64,000 nt of DNA from UBA7803 sp041395905. Its GTDB lineage: Bacteria > Pseudomonadota > Gammaproteobacteria > Pseudomonadales > Azotimanducaceae. The stretch is taken from positions 186,001 to 250,000 of the forward strand of contig JAWKZP010000005.1 of assembly GCA_041395905.1 (NCBI GenBank). Direction: 5' to 3'. Below the pieces are notes generated by a model that saw only the letters and a list, made by a program, of their open reading frames with translations, was not told the origin of the DNA and made no database searches. Shown here in pieces: positions 45,795 to 55,605 of this stretch. The position numbers were made by a program, and so were the translations under genes. Within the stretch, counting starts at the first letter, position 1, and every line of letters starts with the position of its first letter.

Positions 45795-45800
45795 TATAAT
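45795..45800 (+). promoter_or_regulatory. -10 element of the ffh promoter
   Basis: A perfect TATAAT lies 26 nt before the ffh ATG. The best -35 candidate (TTGGCA at 45765-45770) is 24 nt away, too far, so the promoter is incomplete by consensus. Confidence 0.4.
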
Positions 45801-45825
45801 CCGTCCTTCGCGACCGAGGACGAGC

Positions 45826-47187
<1,362 letters not shown>

Positions 47188-47233
47188 GGCGCAATCGCGA
47201 GCTGCTGCAACGCTACCGGGGAGATCGCGACCC

Positions 47234-47261
47234 TTGCATGCGCCGTGACTTCCATTAGAAT
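47234..47261 (+). promoter_or_regulatory. Probable promoter for rpsP operon
   Basis: TTGCAT (47234-47239) and TAGAAT (47256-47261) are 16 nt apart, 29 nt before the rpsP ATG. It would drive rpsP-rimM-trmD-rplS independently of ffh. Confidence 0.6.
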
Positions 47262-47289
47262 ATCGCGCCTTTCGTTCCAGGGTAGGTTG

Positions 47290-47565
47290 ATGGTCACGAT
47301 ACGCCTCGCGCGGCACGGGTCTAAGAAGAGCCCGTTTTACCACATCACGGTTGCAGAGTCGGCGACGTCGCGCGACGGCCGTTTCATCGAGCGGATCGGC
47401 TTCTATAACCCGGTGGCCCGGGGCAACGATGAGAAGCTGCGACTCGATCTGGATCGCGCACAGCACTGGCTCGGCGTGGGTGCCCAGGCGTCCGACCGGG
47501 TCAAGCAACTGCTTGCCGAGGCTCGCAGAAATGCGGGCGCCACGGCGGCTGCCGCCGCGGAGTAA
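47290..47565 (+). CDS. rpsP: 30S ribosomal protein S16
   Basis: A 91-residue protein beginning MVTIRLARHGSKKSPFYHI, the standard S16 opening, with FIERIGFYNPVA following. The ATG at 47290 is chosen; the longer in-frame GTG/ATG region upstream overlaps the promoter. The C-terminus has an Ala-rich extension. First gene of rpsP-rimM-trmD-rplS. Confidence 0.98.
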   Translation: MVTIRLARHGSKKSPFYHITVAESATSRDGRFIERIGFYNPVARGNDEKLRLDLDRAQHWLGVGAQASDRVKQLLAEARRNAGATAAAAAE

Positions 47566-47592
47566 GCCGCGCCCACGGCCGCGGATCCTGTC

Positions 47593-48171
47593 GTGGCCGC
47601 AGAACCTGTCGAACCTTCCGAAGCGTCTGCCGGCGGGGTCGAGGTCCCGACGGATTGGGTCGTTGTCGGCCGTATTGGCGGTGCCTACGGCGTGCAGGGC
47701 TGGGTGCGGGTCACCTCCTTCACCGAACCAGCCGGAAATCTTCTCGATTACCGACCCTGGCGCGCACAACAGCGTGATCGCTGGAGCGATGTCGAGGTGC
47801 TCGACGTGCGCACCCATGGATCGGGCCTGGTTGCCAGGCTGGGTGGCGTCACCGACCGGGATGCCGCGCAGCGGCTTGCTGGGTGTCTCATTGCCGTGCC
47901 GCGGGCCGCGTTGCCGGCAACCGAAGCAGACGAGTACTACTGGCGCGATCTCATCGGGCTCGAGGTCCGGGATCGCGACGGCGCCTTGCTCGGGTATGTA
48001 GACCACCTGCTCGAGACTGGCGCGCATGACGTTCTGGTGGTGCAGAATCGTGCTGAGTCGGATACCCGGCCGCCGTCGTCACCGCGGCTGATTCCGTTCG
48101 TTGCCCAGTTCGTGGTGCGGGTAGACCTCGCAGCGGGCGAGTTGATCGTCGACTGGCAGGATCCGCTGTGA
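47593..48171 (+). CDS. rimM: 16S rRNA processing protein RimM
   Basis: RimM binds S19 and helps 30S head assembly. The 192-residue protein has the N-terminal beta barrel (VVVGRIGGAYGVQGWVRV) and the C-terminal PRC barrel (YYWRDLIGLEVRDRDGALLG, ending LIPFVAQFVVRVDL). GTG start at 47593. Spacing to rpsP is 27 nt. Confidence 0.96.
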   Translation: MAAEPVEPSEASAGGVEVPTDWVVVGRIGGAYGVQGWVRVTSFTEPAGNLLDYRPWRAQQRDRWSDVEVLDVRTHGSGLVARLGGVTDRDAAQRLAGCLIAVPRAALPATEADEYYWRDLIGLEVRDRDGALLGYVDHLLETGAHDVLVVQNRAESDTRPPSSPRLIPFVAQFVVRVDLAAGELIVDWQDPL

Positions 48172-48205
48172 TGCGCCAGCCGGCGCCGAGACCCCGGAGC
48201 CCGAG

Positions 48206-49075
48206 ATGTGGATCGGCCTGGTAAGCCTGTTTCCAGAGATGCTCGCGACGGCGGCGGACAGCGGCGTGTTCGGGCGGGCGCTGCGGGACGGCGTTCTGTC
48301 GCTGGAGGTCTTCAACCCGCGTTCGTATGCGCGTGATCGTCATGCGACCGTGGATGATCGGCCCTACGGTGGCGGGCCTGGCATGGTGATGATGGTGCAG
48401 CCGCTGCTGGACGCGGTGGCTGCGGCCCGGACGGCAGCCGGGAATGCAGGCGTCGGGCGACCGCCCGTGGTGTATCTGACGCCGGACGGTGCGCGCCTGA
48501 ACCAGAAGCGGGTCAACGAGCTGGCACAACTGCCGGGGCTCGTGCTGGTGGCGGGGCGCTACGAAGGTGTAGACGAGCGCTTTCGCGCACTGGCGGTGGA
48601 CGAGGCGCTGTCGATCGGCGACTACGTGCTCACCGGCGGCGAGTTGCCGGCCATGGTGCTGATGGACGCGATCTCGCGTCAGCTGCCGGGCACGCTCGGC
48701 AATGCGGCGTCATCCCTCGAGGAATCGCACCTTGATGGATTGCTCGATTACCCGCACTATACGCGCCCGGAAATTACCGCGGGCCTGGGCGTGCCGTCGG
48801 TGCTGCTCAGTGGCGACCACGCGGCGGTGCGGCGCTGGCGCCGTGGCCAGGCGCTGTTGCGAACCTGGCAGCGGCGCCCGGATCTGTTGGCAGGCAGGCG
48901 CTGGTCGCGTGAAGACCGGGCCTTGCTGGCCGAGCTGCTGGCGTCGCCGTCCGTGCAGAAGCCGAGCGACGCCGGCGCTGGTGTTGCCGGCTCGGTCGGC
49001 GCAGACGCGAGCGCCCGCGGGGCGCCTGAGACGTCGAATCCGGACGAGCCGGATTCGCGGGAGTCCGGGCCCTAG
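48206..49075 (+). CDS. trmD: tRNA (guanine-N1-)-methyltransferase TrmD
   Basis: Methylates G37 of tRNAs with the knotted SPOUT fold. Motifs are WIGLVSLFPEM, DDRPYGGGPGMVMM, and the SAM knot YVLTGGELPAMVLMD. At 289 residues it is about 40 longer than usual because of an Ala/Ser/Pro-rich tail after about residue 245 (starting near SVQKPSDAG), which looks disordered. Placed as expected between rimM and rplS. Confidence 0.97.
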   Translation: MWIGLVSLFPEMLATAADSGVFGRALRDGVLSLEVFNPRSYARDRHATVDDRPYGGGPGMVMMVQPLLDAVAAARTAAGNAGVGRPPVVYLTPDGARLNQKRVNELAQLPGLVLVAGRYEGVDERFRALAVDEALSIGDYVLTGGELPAMVLMDAISRQLPGTLGNAASSLEESHLDGLLDYPHYTRPEITAGLGVPSVLLSGDHAAVRRWRRGQALLRTWQRRPDLLAGRRWSREDRALLAELLASPSVQKPSDAGAGVAGSVGADASARGAPETSNPDEPDSRESGP

Positions 49076-49154
49076 CGCTCAGATTCACGATACCGGAATT
49101 TCAAGAACACCGAGGCGCAGGCCATCGGTTCACAGGGCAAGCAGGAGCAGAAAG

Positions 49155-49505
49155 GTGCGCAGGAACAAGATCATCGAAGCGCTCGAGAACGAGCAGCTGA
49201 AGACGGAATTTCCGGACTTCGGCCCCGGTGACACCGTCGTGGTACAGGTCAAAGTCAGCGAGGGTAACCGCGAGCGCCTGCAGGCCTTCGAAGGTGTCGT
49301 GATCGGGCGCCGCAACCGCGGTCTCAACTCCGCGTTCACGGTGCGCAAGATATCCCATGGGGTCGGGGTCGAGCGGACTTTTCAGCTGCACAGCCCGCTG
49401 ATCGCCAGCATCGAGCTCAAGCGTCGCGGCGACGTCCGTCAGGCGAAGCTTTACTACCTGCGTGAACTCTCCGGCCGCGCGGCGCGAATCAAGGAAAAGG
49501 TCTAG
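49155..49505 (+). CDS. rplS: 50S ribosomal protein L19
   Basis: The GTG at 49155 (MRRNKIIEALENEQLK) gives 116 residues, the family length, with GGAG 8 nt upstream. Landmarks are FGPGDTVVVQVKV, EGVVIGRRNRGLNSAFTVRKI and AKLYYLRELSGRAARIKEK. Extensions upstream run through the end of trmD and are not real. Confidence 0.98.
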   Translation: MRRNKIIEALENEQLKTEFPDFGPGDTVVVQVKVSEGNRERLQAFEGVVIGRRNRGLNSAFTVRKISHGVGVERTFQLHSPLIASIELKRRGDVRQAKLYYLRELSGRAARIKEKV

Positions 49506-49541
49506 CACCAGGTGTCCCGCGTCCGGGCTCGTTGAGGCAGG

Positions 49542-50459
49542 ATGCCTGGCGGTAGTCCCGATGCAGGCGACCTGGACCCGGCCTCCCGGGCCAGCATCGA
49601 CGGCTATCTGGACGAGCTCTGGCTCGAGCGCGGCCTCGCGGAAAACACCCTGGCCGCGTACCGGCGCGATCTCGTGGCGCTGGCGCGGATGTTGTCCGCG
49701 CCGCTGCTGTCGGCCACCCGCCAGCAGCTGCTGGAGTGCGTGGCCACGCGCTTTCAGGCCGGTTACCGGGCGCGCTCCACGGCTCGCTGGCTGTCCTGCG
49801 TCAAAGGTTACTATCGTCACCAGGTACGCAAAGGGCAGCTCGCGGAAGATCCGAGCGCCGACCTGGAGCTGCCCAAGCTCGGCCGCAGCCTGCCGGGCCT
49901 GCTCTCGGAGCGCGAAGTCGTCGCGTTGCTCGAAGCGCCGGACATCGACGAACCGACGGGGCTGCGCGACCGCGCCATGCTGGAGCTGCTGTACGCGTCG
50001 GGGCTGCGCATTTCCGAGCTGGTCGAGCTGACGACGACCGCACTGAATCTGCGGCAGGGCGTGGTGCGGATCGTCGGCAAGGGCAGCAAGGAGCGGCTGG
50101 TGCCGGTGGGTGAGTCGGCGCTCGGCTGGATCCTGCGCTATGTCGAAGAGGCGCGTCCGGCCCTGGTGCGCGGACAACCCACTGCTGCCCTGTTCCCGAG
50201 CCGGCGCGGGCGGCCCATGACCCGGCAGACCTTCTGGCACGCCATCAAGCGCTACGCGGCCGCTGCCGGCATCACCCGTTCGGTCTCACCGCACACGCTG
50301 CGTCATGCCTTTGCAACGCACCTGCTCAATCATGGCGCCGATCTGCGCGCAGTGCAGATGATGCTGGGTCATGCAGACTTATCGACCACCCAGATCTATA
50401 CTCACGTAGCGCAGGCGCGCCTGAAAGACTTGCACAAAACCCATCATCCGCGCGGCTGA
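49542..50459 (+). CDS. xerD: Tyrosine recombinase XerD
   Basis: Site-specific recombinase that resolves chromosome dimers at dif with XerC. In 305 residues the SAM-like N-terminal core domain precedes the catalytic domain with Arg in ASGLRISELVEL, Lys in VGKGSKERLVPV, the H-x2-R of PHTLRHAFATHLL, the second His in LGHADLSTTQIYTHV and the nucleophile Tyr in IYTHV. The dsbC gene follows, the arrangement that in gammaproteobacteria marks xerD rather than xerC. Confidence 0.95.
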   Translation: MPGGSPDAGDLDPASRASIDGYLDELWLERGLAENTLAAYRRDLVALARMLSAPLLSATRQQLLECVATRFQAGYRARSTARWLSCVKGYYRHQVRKGQLAEDPSADLELPKLGRSLPGLLSEREVVALLEAPDIDEPTGLRDRAMLELLYASGLRISELVELTTTALNLRQGVVRIVGKGSKERLVPVGESALGWILRYVEEARPALVRGQPTAALFPSRRGRPMTRQTFWHAIKRYAAAAGITRSVSPHTLRHAFATHLLNHGADLRAVQMMLGHADLSTTQIYTHVAQARLKDLHKTHHPRG

Positions 50460-50524
50460 CACGGCCGGACGACGGAATTTACCCTGGACGACGCTGTCAC
50501 ATTCAGTGAGCAGCCAGCCGCAAC

Positions 50525-51322
50525 ATGGTGATTCGCATGAACCCGACTCGAAGCCTCAGAACACTCCTTGGTGCAGGCGCGCTGGCCGCGGGCAGCCTGG
50601 CGCTGCTGGGCGCGGCCTGGAATGCCTTTGCCGACAACGACGGCGGGACCACCGGGGCAGCTGCCAGCGGGGCCGATCTGCTGGTGAACAAGCTCAAGGC
50701 GCTGCGCCCCGGCATTCCCATCGAGCACGTCACCGCGGCTCCCATGCCGGGCTTTTACGCGCTCGAACTGACTGGAGGCACCGTGTTCTACGGCACGGCC
50801 GACGGCCGTTACCTGTTTGCCGGTGACCTCTACGAGCTGGGCGACGACGATCTGGTGAATCTGGCAGAGGTCAAGCGCGCGGCGAAGCGGCACGAGCTGA
50901 TCGCTGCCGTACCGCGCAAGGACATGGTCGTGTTCAGCCCGAGCGGCCCGACCAAGGCCGCCATCAGCGTATTCACAGACGTGGACTGCGGCTACTGCCG
51001 CAAGCTGCACCAGGAAGTGCCGCGGCTCAACGAGCTGGGTATCGAGGTGCGCTACCTGGCCTATCCGCGCGCTGGGATCGGCTCAGAGTCCTATCGCAAG
51101 ATCGTCTCCGCCTGGTGTTCGGACGATCCCCACGAGGCCATAACCCGGCTGAAGGCCGGCGGCACGATTCCGGATGCCACCTGCGACAACCCGGTCGCTC
51201 AGGAATACGATCTGGGACGGCAGGTCGGGGTGACCGGCACCCCGGCCATCGTGCTCGAGGACGGCACCCTGCTGCCGGGTTACATGCCCGCCGACGAGCT
51301 GGCCAGAACGGTAGGCATCTAG
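50525..51322 (+). CDS. dsbC: Periplasmic disulfide isomerase DsbC
   Basis: A 265-residue exported protein with a signal peptide (LLGAGALAAGSLALLGAAWNAFA). The N-terminal dimerisation domain is followed by a thioredoxin fold with the active site CGYC in VDCGYCRKLH. A second Cys pair (WCSDDP and ATCDN) matches the structural disulfide of DsbC, and TGTPAIV gives the cis-proline. An ATG at 50537 is an alternative start. DsbC corrects wrong disulfides, including in multi-cysteine exported proteins such as haem-binding cytochromes. Confidence 0.95.
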   Translation: MVIRMNPTRSLRTLLGAGALAAGSLALLGAAWNAFADNDGGTTGAAASGADLLVNKLKALRPGIPIEHVTAAPMPGFYALELTGGTVFYGTADGRYLFAGDLYELGDDDLVNLAEVKRAAKRHELIAAVPRKDMVVFSPSGPTKAAISVFTDVDCGYCRKLHQEVPRLNELGIEVRYLAYPRAGIGSESYRKIVSAWCSDDPHEAITRLKAGGTIPDATCDNPVAQEYDLGRQVGVTGTPAIVLEDGTLLPGYMPADELARTVGI

Positions 51323-51374
51323 ACCCATCCTACGTAACATTGCGGCTCCCCGATATGTACCGGAAGGAGCCGCT

Positions 51375-52682
51375 TTGGCAACCAGTCTCGCACCCCTGCG
51401 CGTAGGCATCTGTGGCCTGGGCACCGTGGCCCAGGGCGTCTTGCGCCTGCTCTCGGAAAATGCCAGCAGCATTGCGCTGCGCGCCGGAAGGCCCGTAGAG
51501 GTGGTGCGGGTCGCGAGTCGCCGTGCCAGGCCCGGAGTGGATCTCGGCGCGGCCAGCTTCGGCACGGATCTGAGAGCCCTGGCGACCGACCCCGACATCG
51601 ACGTGCTGGTGGAGCTGATTGGCGGTGAGGAACTTGCGCTGGAGCTGCTGGAGACGGCACTGAAGGCCGGCAAGCCGGTGGTCACCGCCAACAAGGCGGT
51701 GCTCGCGCTGCACGGCGACGCGCTGATGGCGCTGGCCAATGTGCACCGCACGACGCTCGGATTCGAGGCCGCGGTGGCCGGCGGCATTCCGGTGATCGTT
51801 GCGCTCACCCGCGGCCTCGCGGGTAACCGCGTGCGTTGGCTGGCCGGCATCATCAACGGCACCTCCAACTACATTCTCAGCGCCATGACCAGCGCCGGCA
51901 GGCGGTTCGCCGATGCGCTGGCAGAGGCCCAGGCACTCGGCTACGCGGAGGCGGATCCCACCTTCGATGTCGAGGGCATAGATGCTGCCCACAAGCTCAC
52001 CATCCTTTCCGCGCTGGCATTCGGCACCCGCTTCCGATTTGCCGACGTTTACACCGAAGGCATCTCGGCCATTACGCCGGAAGACATCGAGTTTGCCCGC
52101 CAGCTGGGCTACCGGATCAAGCACCTGGGCATCGCACGCGATACCGGGCATGGTATCGAAGCACGCGTGCATCCGGCGCTGGTGCCCGCTGGCCACATGC
52201 TGGCGAGCGTCGACGGCGTGATGAACGCAGTGCTGATCCACAGCAATGCAGCGGGCGACACGTTGTACGTCGGTGCAGGTGCCGGCGCGTTGCCGACGGC
52301 GTCTGCGGTGGTTGCCGATCTCATCGACGTGGCCCGCGACACGGCCGGGCCGCCCGCGCCCGATCCGGACGTGGATCAGCGCATGCTGGGTATCGAGGAC
52401 ATCGTCAGCGCCTACTATCTGCGTATCCCGGCGCTGGACCGGCCGGGCGTGTTCGCCCGGGTGGCCACGGTGCTGAGCGAGTATGAGATCAGCATCGAAG
52501 CCGCGGTGCAGCGGGCAGAGGCCGTGCACCGGGACGATGGCGGCCCCTGGGTGCCGATCATCATCGTCACTCAGGACGTGCCCGAGCGCGTCATGAACGA
52601 GGCGCTGGCAGCGGTGCAGGCGCTGCCCGACGTCGTCGGACAGATCATGCGGATCCGCGTCGCCGACCTGGGTCATGACTGA
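51375..52682 (+). CDS. hom: Homoserine dehydrogenase
   Basis: Reduces aspartate semialdehyde to homoserine for threonine and methionine. The TTG start at 51375 follows a GGAAGGAG site. The 435-residue protein has the NAD loop GICGLGTVAQGV, VTANKAVLA, GIINGTSNYIL, EGIDAAHKLTIL, and a C-terminal ACT domain (LDRPGVFARVATVLSEYEISIEAAVQ) for threonine feedback. In relatives thrC lies next; here recJ overlaps the end by 8 nt and thrC is absent. Confidence 0.96.
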   Translation: MATSLAPLRVGICGLGTVAQGVLRLLSENASSIALRAGRPVEVVRVASRRARPGVDLGAASFGTDLRALATDPDIDVLVELIGGEELALELLETALKAGKPVVTANKAVLALHGDALMALANVHRTTLGFEAAVAGGIPVIVALTRGLAGNRVRWLAGIINGTSNYILSAMTSAGRRFADALAEAQALGYAEADPTFDVEGIDAAHKLTILSALAFGTRFRFADVYTEGISAITPEDIEFARQLGYRIKHLGIARDTGHGIEARVHPALVPAGHMLASVDGVMNAVLIHSNAAGDTLYVGAGAGALPTASAVVADLIDVARDTAGPPAPDPDVDQRMLGIEDIVSAYYLRIPALDRPGVFARVATVLSEYEISIEAAVQRAEAVHRDDGGPWVPIIIVTQDVPERVMNEALAAVQALPDVVGQIMRIRVADLGHD

Positions 52683-54393
52683 GCCGCGAATCGTTGCCCG
52701 TGGCGCGGAGCGCGCCGAGCTTCTGTCCGGCGGCGATCTGCCGCCTCTGCTCCGGCGCATCTATGCGGCACGCGGCGTGTGCGACCCGGCCGAGCTCGAT
52801 CTGTCGCTGGCGAAGCTGCTGCCGCCGGCGCAACTGGCGCAGATCGACCGGGCCGCGGCGCGCATCGTTGCGGCGGTGACGTCCGGGCAGCGGATCCTGT
52901 TCGTGGGTGATTTCGACGCTGACGGCGCCACCTCGGTGGCCCTGGGCGTTTCCCTGCTGCAGGCGCTCGGCGCAGCGCACGTGGACTTTCTGGTGCCCAA
53001 CCGGTTCGAGTTCGGCTACGGGTTGTCGCCCGAGATCGTGGCCCTTGCCGCGACGCGTGCGCCGGATCTGATCATCACGGTGGACAACGGCGTATCGAGC
53101 GTTGCCGGCGTGGCGGCGGCCACCGCGCGGGGCATCGACGTGATCGTCACCGATCACCACCTGCCGGGGCGCGAGCTGCCGCAGGCACTGGCGATCGTGA
53201 ATCCCAACCTGCCCGACTGCGTATTCGCCAGCAAGAACCTGGCCGGGGTGGGGGTCATCTATTACGTTCTGTCCGTGGTCCGCACCCGCCTGCGCGAGGC
53301 GGGCTGGTTCGAGACCCGGGCCGAGCCCAACCTGGCCGACTGGCTCGATCTGGTGGCGCTCGGCACGGTGGCCGACGTGGTGCCGCTCGATCGCAACAAT
53401 CGCATACTGGTGCTGCACGGCCTGCGGCGGATGCGCGGGGGACGCTGCCGGCCCGGCATCCGGGCTCTGGCACAGGTGGCAGGTCGCGACCTGAACCGGC
53501 TCACGGCGCAGGATCTGGGCTTTGCGCTGGGGCCGAGGCTCAACGCCGCCGGTCGTCTCGACGACATGACGCTCGGCATCCGCTGTCTGCTCGCTGCCAC
53601 CGATGCCGAGGCGCTGGAGCGGGCACGGGCGCTCGATGAGCTCAATCGCGCCCGCCGAGAGCTCGAGCAGGAGATGGTGCGTGATGCCGAGCTCCTGGTC
53701 GCACAGTTTCACCTGGACGTCAGCGAACGCTTCGGGGTCTGTGTCTACGAGCCTGGCTGGCATCAGGGCGTCATCGGAATCGTGGCCGGTCGCCTGCGGG
53801 AGAAGGTCGATCGCCCGGTCATCGCGTTTGCCGATGCAGGGCCGGTGGCCCCGGATGAGCTCAAGGGCTCCGCGCGCTCGCTGCCCGAACTGCACGTGCG
53901 CGATGCGCTCGACGCCATCGCCGCGCGCTACCCGGGGCTGCTGAGCAAGTTCGGCGGTCACGCCATGGCGGCCGGATTGTCCATCAAGCGGGTGCACTAC
54001 GAAAGATTCGCCCGCGCCTTCGACGCCGAAGTACGAAGCCGCCTGCCGGCCAGCGCGCTGACCCGCACCCTGCTGAGTGACGGCGAGCTGGACGGCACGG
54101 ATTTCACCCTGGAGACCGCGCGGCTCCTGAGCGAGTCCGGCCCCTGGGGGCAGGGATTTCCCGAGCCGACGTTTCACGGCGAGTTCGAGTTGGTGTCGCA
54201 GCGGGTGGTGGGGGAGCAGCACCTCAAGCTGGTCGTGCGCGCGGGTCGCAGGGTCATGGATGCCATCGCGTTCCGACAGCCGCCGCTGCCCGAGGCCCGG
54301 CGGGTGCGGCTGGTCTACCGCCTGGCCGAAAACGACTGGGGGGATCTGCCTACGCTGCAGCTGATGGTGGAGCATCTGACGGCGTTGCCCTAA
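52675..54393 (+). CDS. recJ: Single-strand-specific exonuclease RecJ
   Basis: A 5'-3' exonuclease used in recombination and mismatch repair. The DHH motifs are visible in VGDFDADGATSVALG and VTDHHLPG, plus GTVADVVPL, LGPRLNAAGRLDDM and the C-terminal KFGGHAMAAGLS of DHHA1. 572 residues, normal length. Confidence 0.97.
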   Translation: MTEPRIVARGAERAELLSGGDLPPLLRRIYAARGVCDPAELDLSLAKLLPPAQLAQIDRAAARIVAAVTSGQRILFVGDFDADGATSVALGVSLLQALGAAHVDFLVPNRFEFGYGLSPEIVALAATRAPDLIITVDNGVSSVAGVAAATARGIDVIVTDHHLPGRELPQALAIVNPNLPDCVFASKNLAGVGVIYYVLSVVRTRLREAGWFETRAEPNLADWLDLVALGTVADVVPLDRNNRILVLHGLRRMRGGRCRPGIRALAQVAGRDLNRLTAQDLGFALGPRLNAAGRLDDMTLGIRCLLAATDAEALERARALDELNRARRELEQEMVRDAELLVAQFHLDVSERFGVCVYEPGWHQGVIGIVAGRLREKVDRPVIAFADAGPVAPDELKGSARSLPELHVRDALDAIAARYPGLLSKFGGHAMAAGLSIKRVHYERFARAFDAEVRSRLPASALTRTLLSDGELDGTDFTLETARLLSESGPWGQGFPEPTFHGEFELVSQRVVGEQHLKLVVRAGRRVMDAIAFRQPPLPEARRVRLVYRLAENDWGDLPTLQLMVEHLTALP

Positions 54394-54445
54394 ACTTCCG
54401 CGCTTTTGCACGAGCGCCGCCGTGGCGGTCGCGCGGGGACCCAAG

Positions 54446-55544
54446 ATGGCCGAAATCACATCGATCCGGGAACGAATCAAAGACCTCAGGGAGCGGGATC
54501 AGGCGCTCAGGGGGTATCTTTGACTTCGCGGACCGGAAACACCGTCTCGAAGAGGTAGAGCTGGAACTCGCAGACCCCAAGGTCTGGGACGATCAGGATC
54601 GCGCCAGAGCGCTGAACAAGGAGCGCGCGGCGCTCGAGCAGGTGGTTTCGGTGCTGGCCCGGTTTGCGGGTGCGCTGGCGGACATCGATGAGCTGGCAGA
54701 GCTGGCGGCTGCCGACGACGACCGGGCCGCTCTGGACGACGTCGACGCCGAACTCGACGCGCTCGAACGGGAGCTCGCTGCCCTCGAATTCCGGCGCATG
54801 TTCCAGGGCGAGACGGATCCCGCGAACGCCTATCTGGAGATCCAGGCCGGCTCCGGCGGCACCGAGGCCCAGGACTGGGCCGAAATGCTGCTGCGCATGT
54901 ATCTGCGGTGGGCGGAAAAGCGCGGTTTCGCTACCGAGATCATCGAGCTCTCGCCCGGTGAGGTGGCCGGGATCAAGAGTGCTACCGTGGAGATCGATGG
55001 CGAGTATGCGTTCGGCTGGCTGCGTACCGAGACCGGGGTGCACCGGCTGGTGCGCAAATCTCCGTTCGACTCGGGTAATCGGCGTCACACCTCGTTCGCG
55101 TCGGTGTTCGTGTCGCCGGAAATCGAGGACGACATCGAGATCGAGATCAATCCAGCGGATGTGCGCACGGACACCTATCGCGCCAGCGGTGCCGGTGGAC
55201 AGCACGTGAACCGCACCGACTCGGCCGTGCGCCTGACCCACATTCCGTCGGGCATCGTGGTGCAGTGCCAGAGCGAGCGTTCGCAGCACCAGAACCGCGA
55301 CAAGTGCTGGAAGCAGCTGCGCGCCAAACTCTATGAGATGGAGATGCTCAAACGCCGGGCGGAGCTGCAGGCCATAGAGGACTCCAAGGCGGACATCGGC
55401 TGGGGCAGCCAGATCCGCTCTTACGTGCTCGACCAGTCCCGGGTCAAGGATCTGCGTACCAGTATCGAGCGCAGCGATCCGGGCAATGTTCTCGATGGCG
55501 ACATCGACGACCTGATCGAGGCAAGCCTGAAAGCCGGGCTCTAG
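54446..55544 (+). CDS. prfB: Peptide chain release factor 2, with programmed +1 frameshift
   Basis: RF2 ends translation at UGA and UAA. Translation starts at ATG 54446 and reads 25 codons ending GYL, then meets an in-frame TGA at 54521-54523. Skipping one base continues with DFADRKHRLEEVELELADP to 55544, giving 365 residues. The tripeptide SPF (RKSPFDSGNRRHTSF) that recognises the stop codon and the GGQ motif (SGAGGQHVNRTDSA) are present. The slippage site is the classical autoregulatory one: low RF2 lets the ribosome shift. This is a normal gene and not a pseudogene. lysS follows. Confidence 0.97.
54510..54524 (+). promoter_or_regulatory. prfB programmed frameshift site
   Basis: AGGGGG, TAT, CTT and TGA followed by C reproduce the known RF2 recoding element: an internal Shine-Dalgarno-like AGGGGG three bases before CTT TGA C. 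The ribosome slips from CUU to UUU at low RF2 levels. Confidence 0.95.
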
Positions 55545-55605
55545 CGTGCTGCACCGCAGCTCGCCAGCCGGCGGGCATTGAGTGCCAACCGAATACGGAA
55601 GTCAC

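Noticed and set aside
54642..55544. A 300-residue release factor starting at 54642
   Set aside because: It is only the downstream part of prfB; the true start is 54446 with a +1 frameshift at the TGA.
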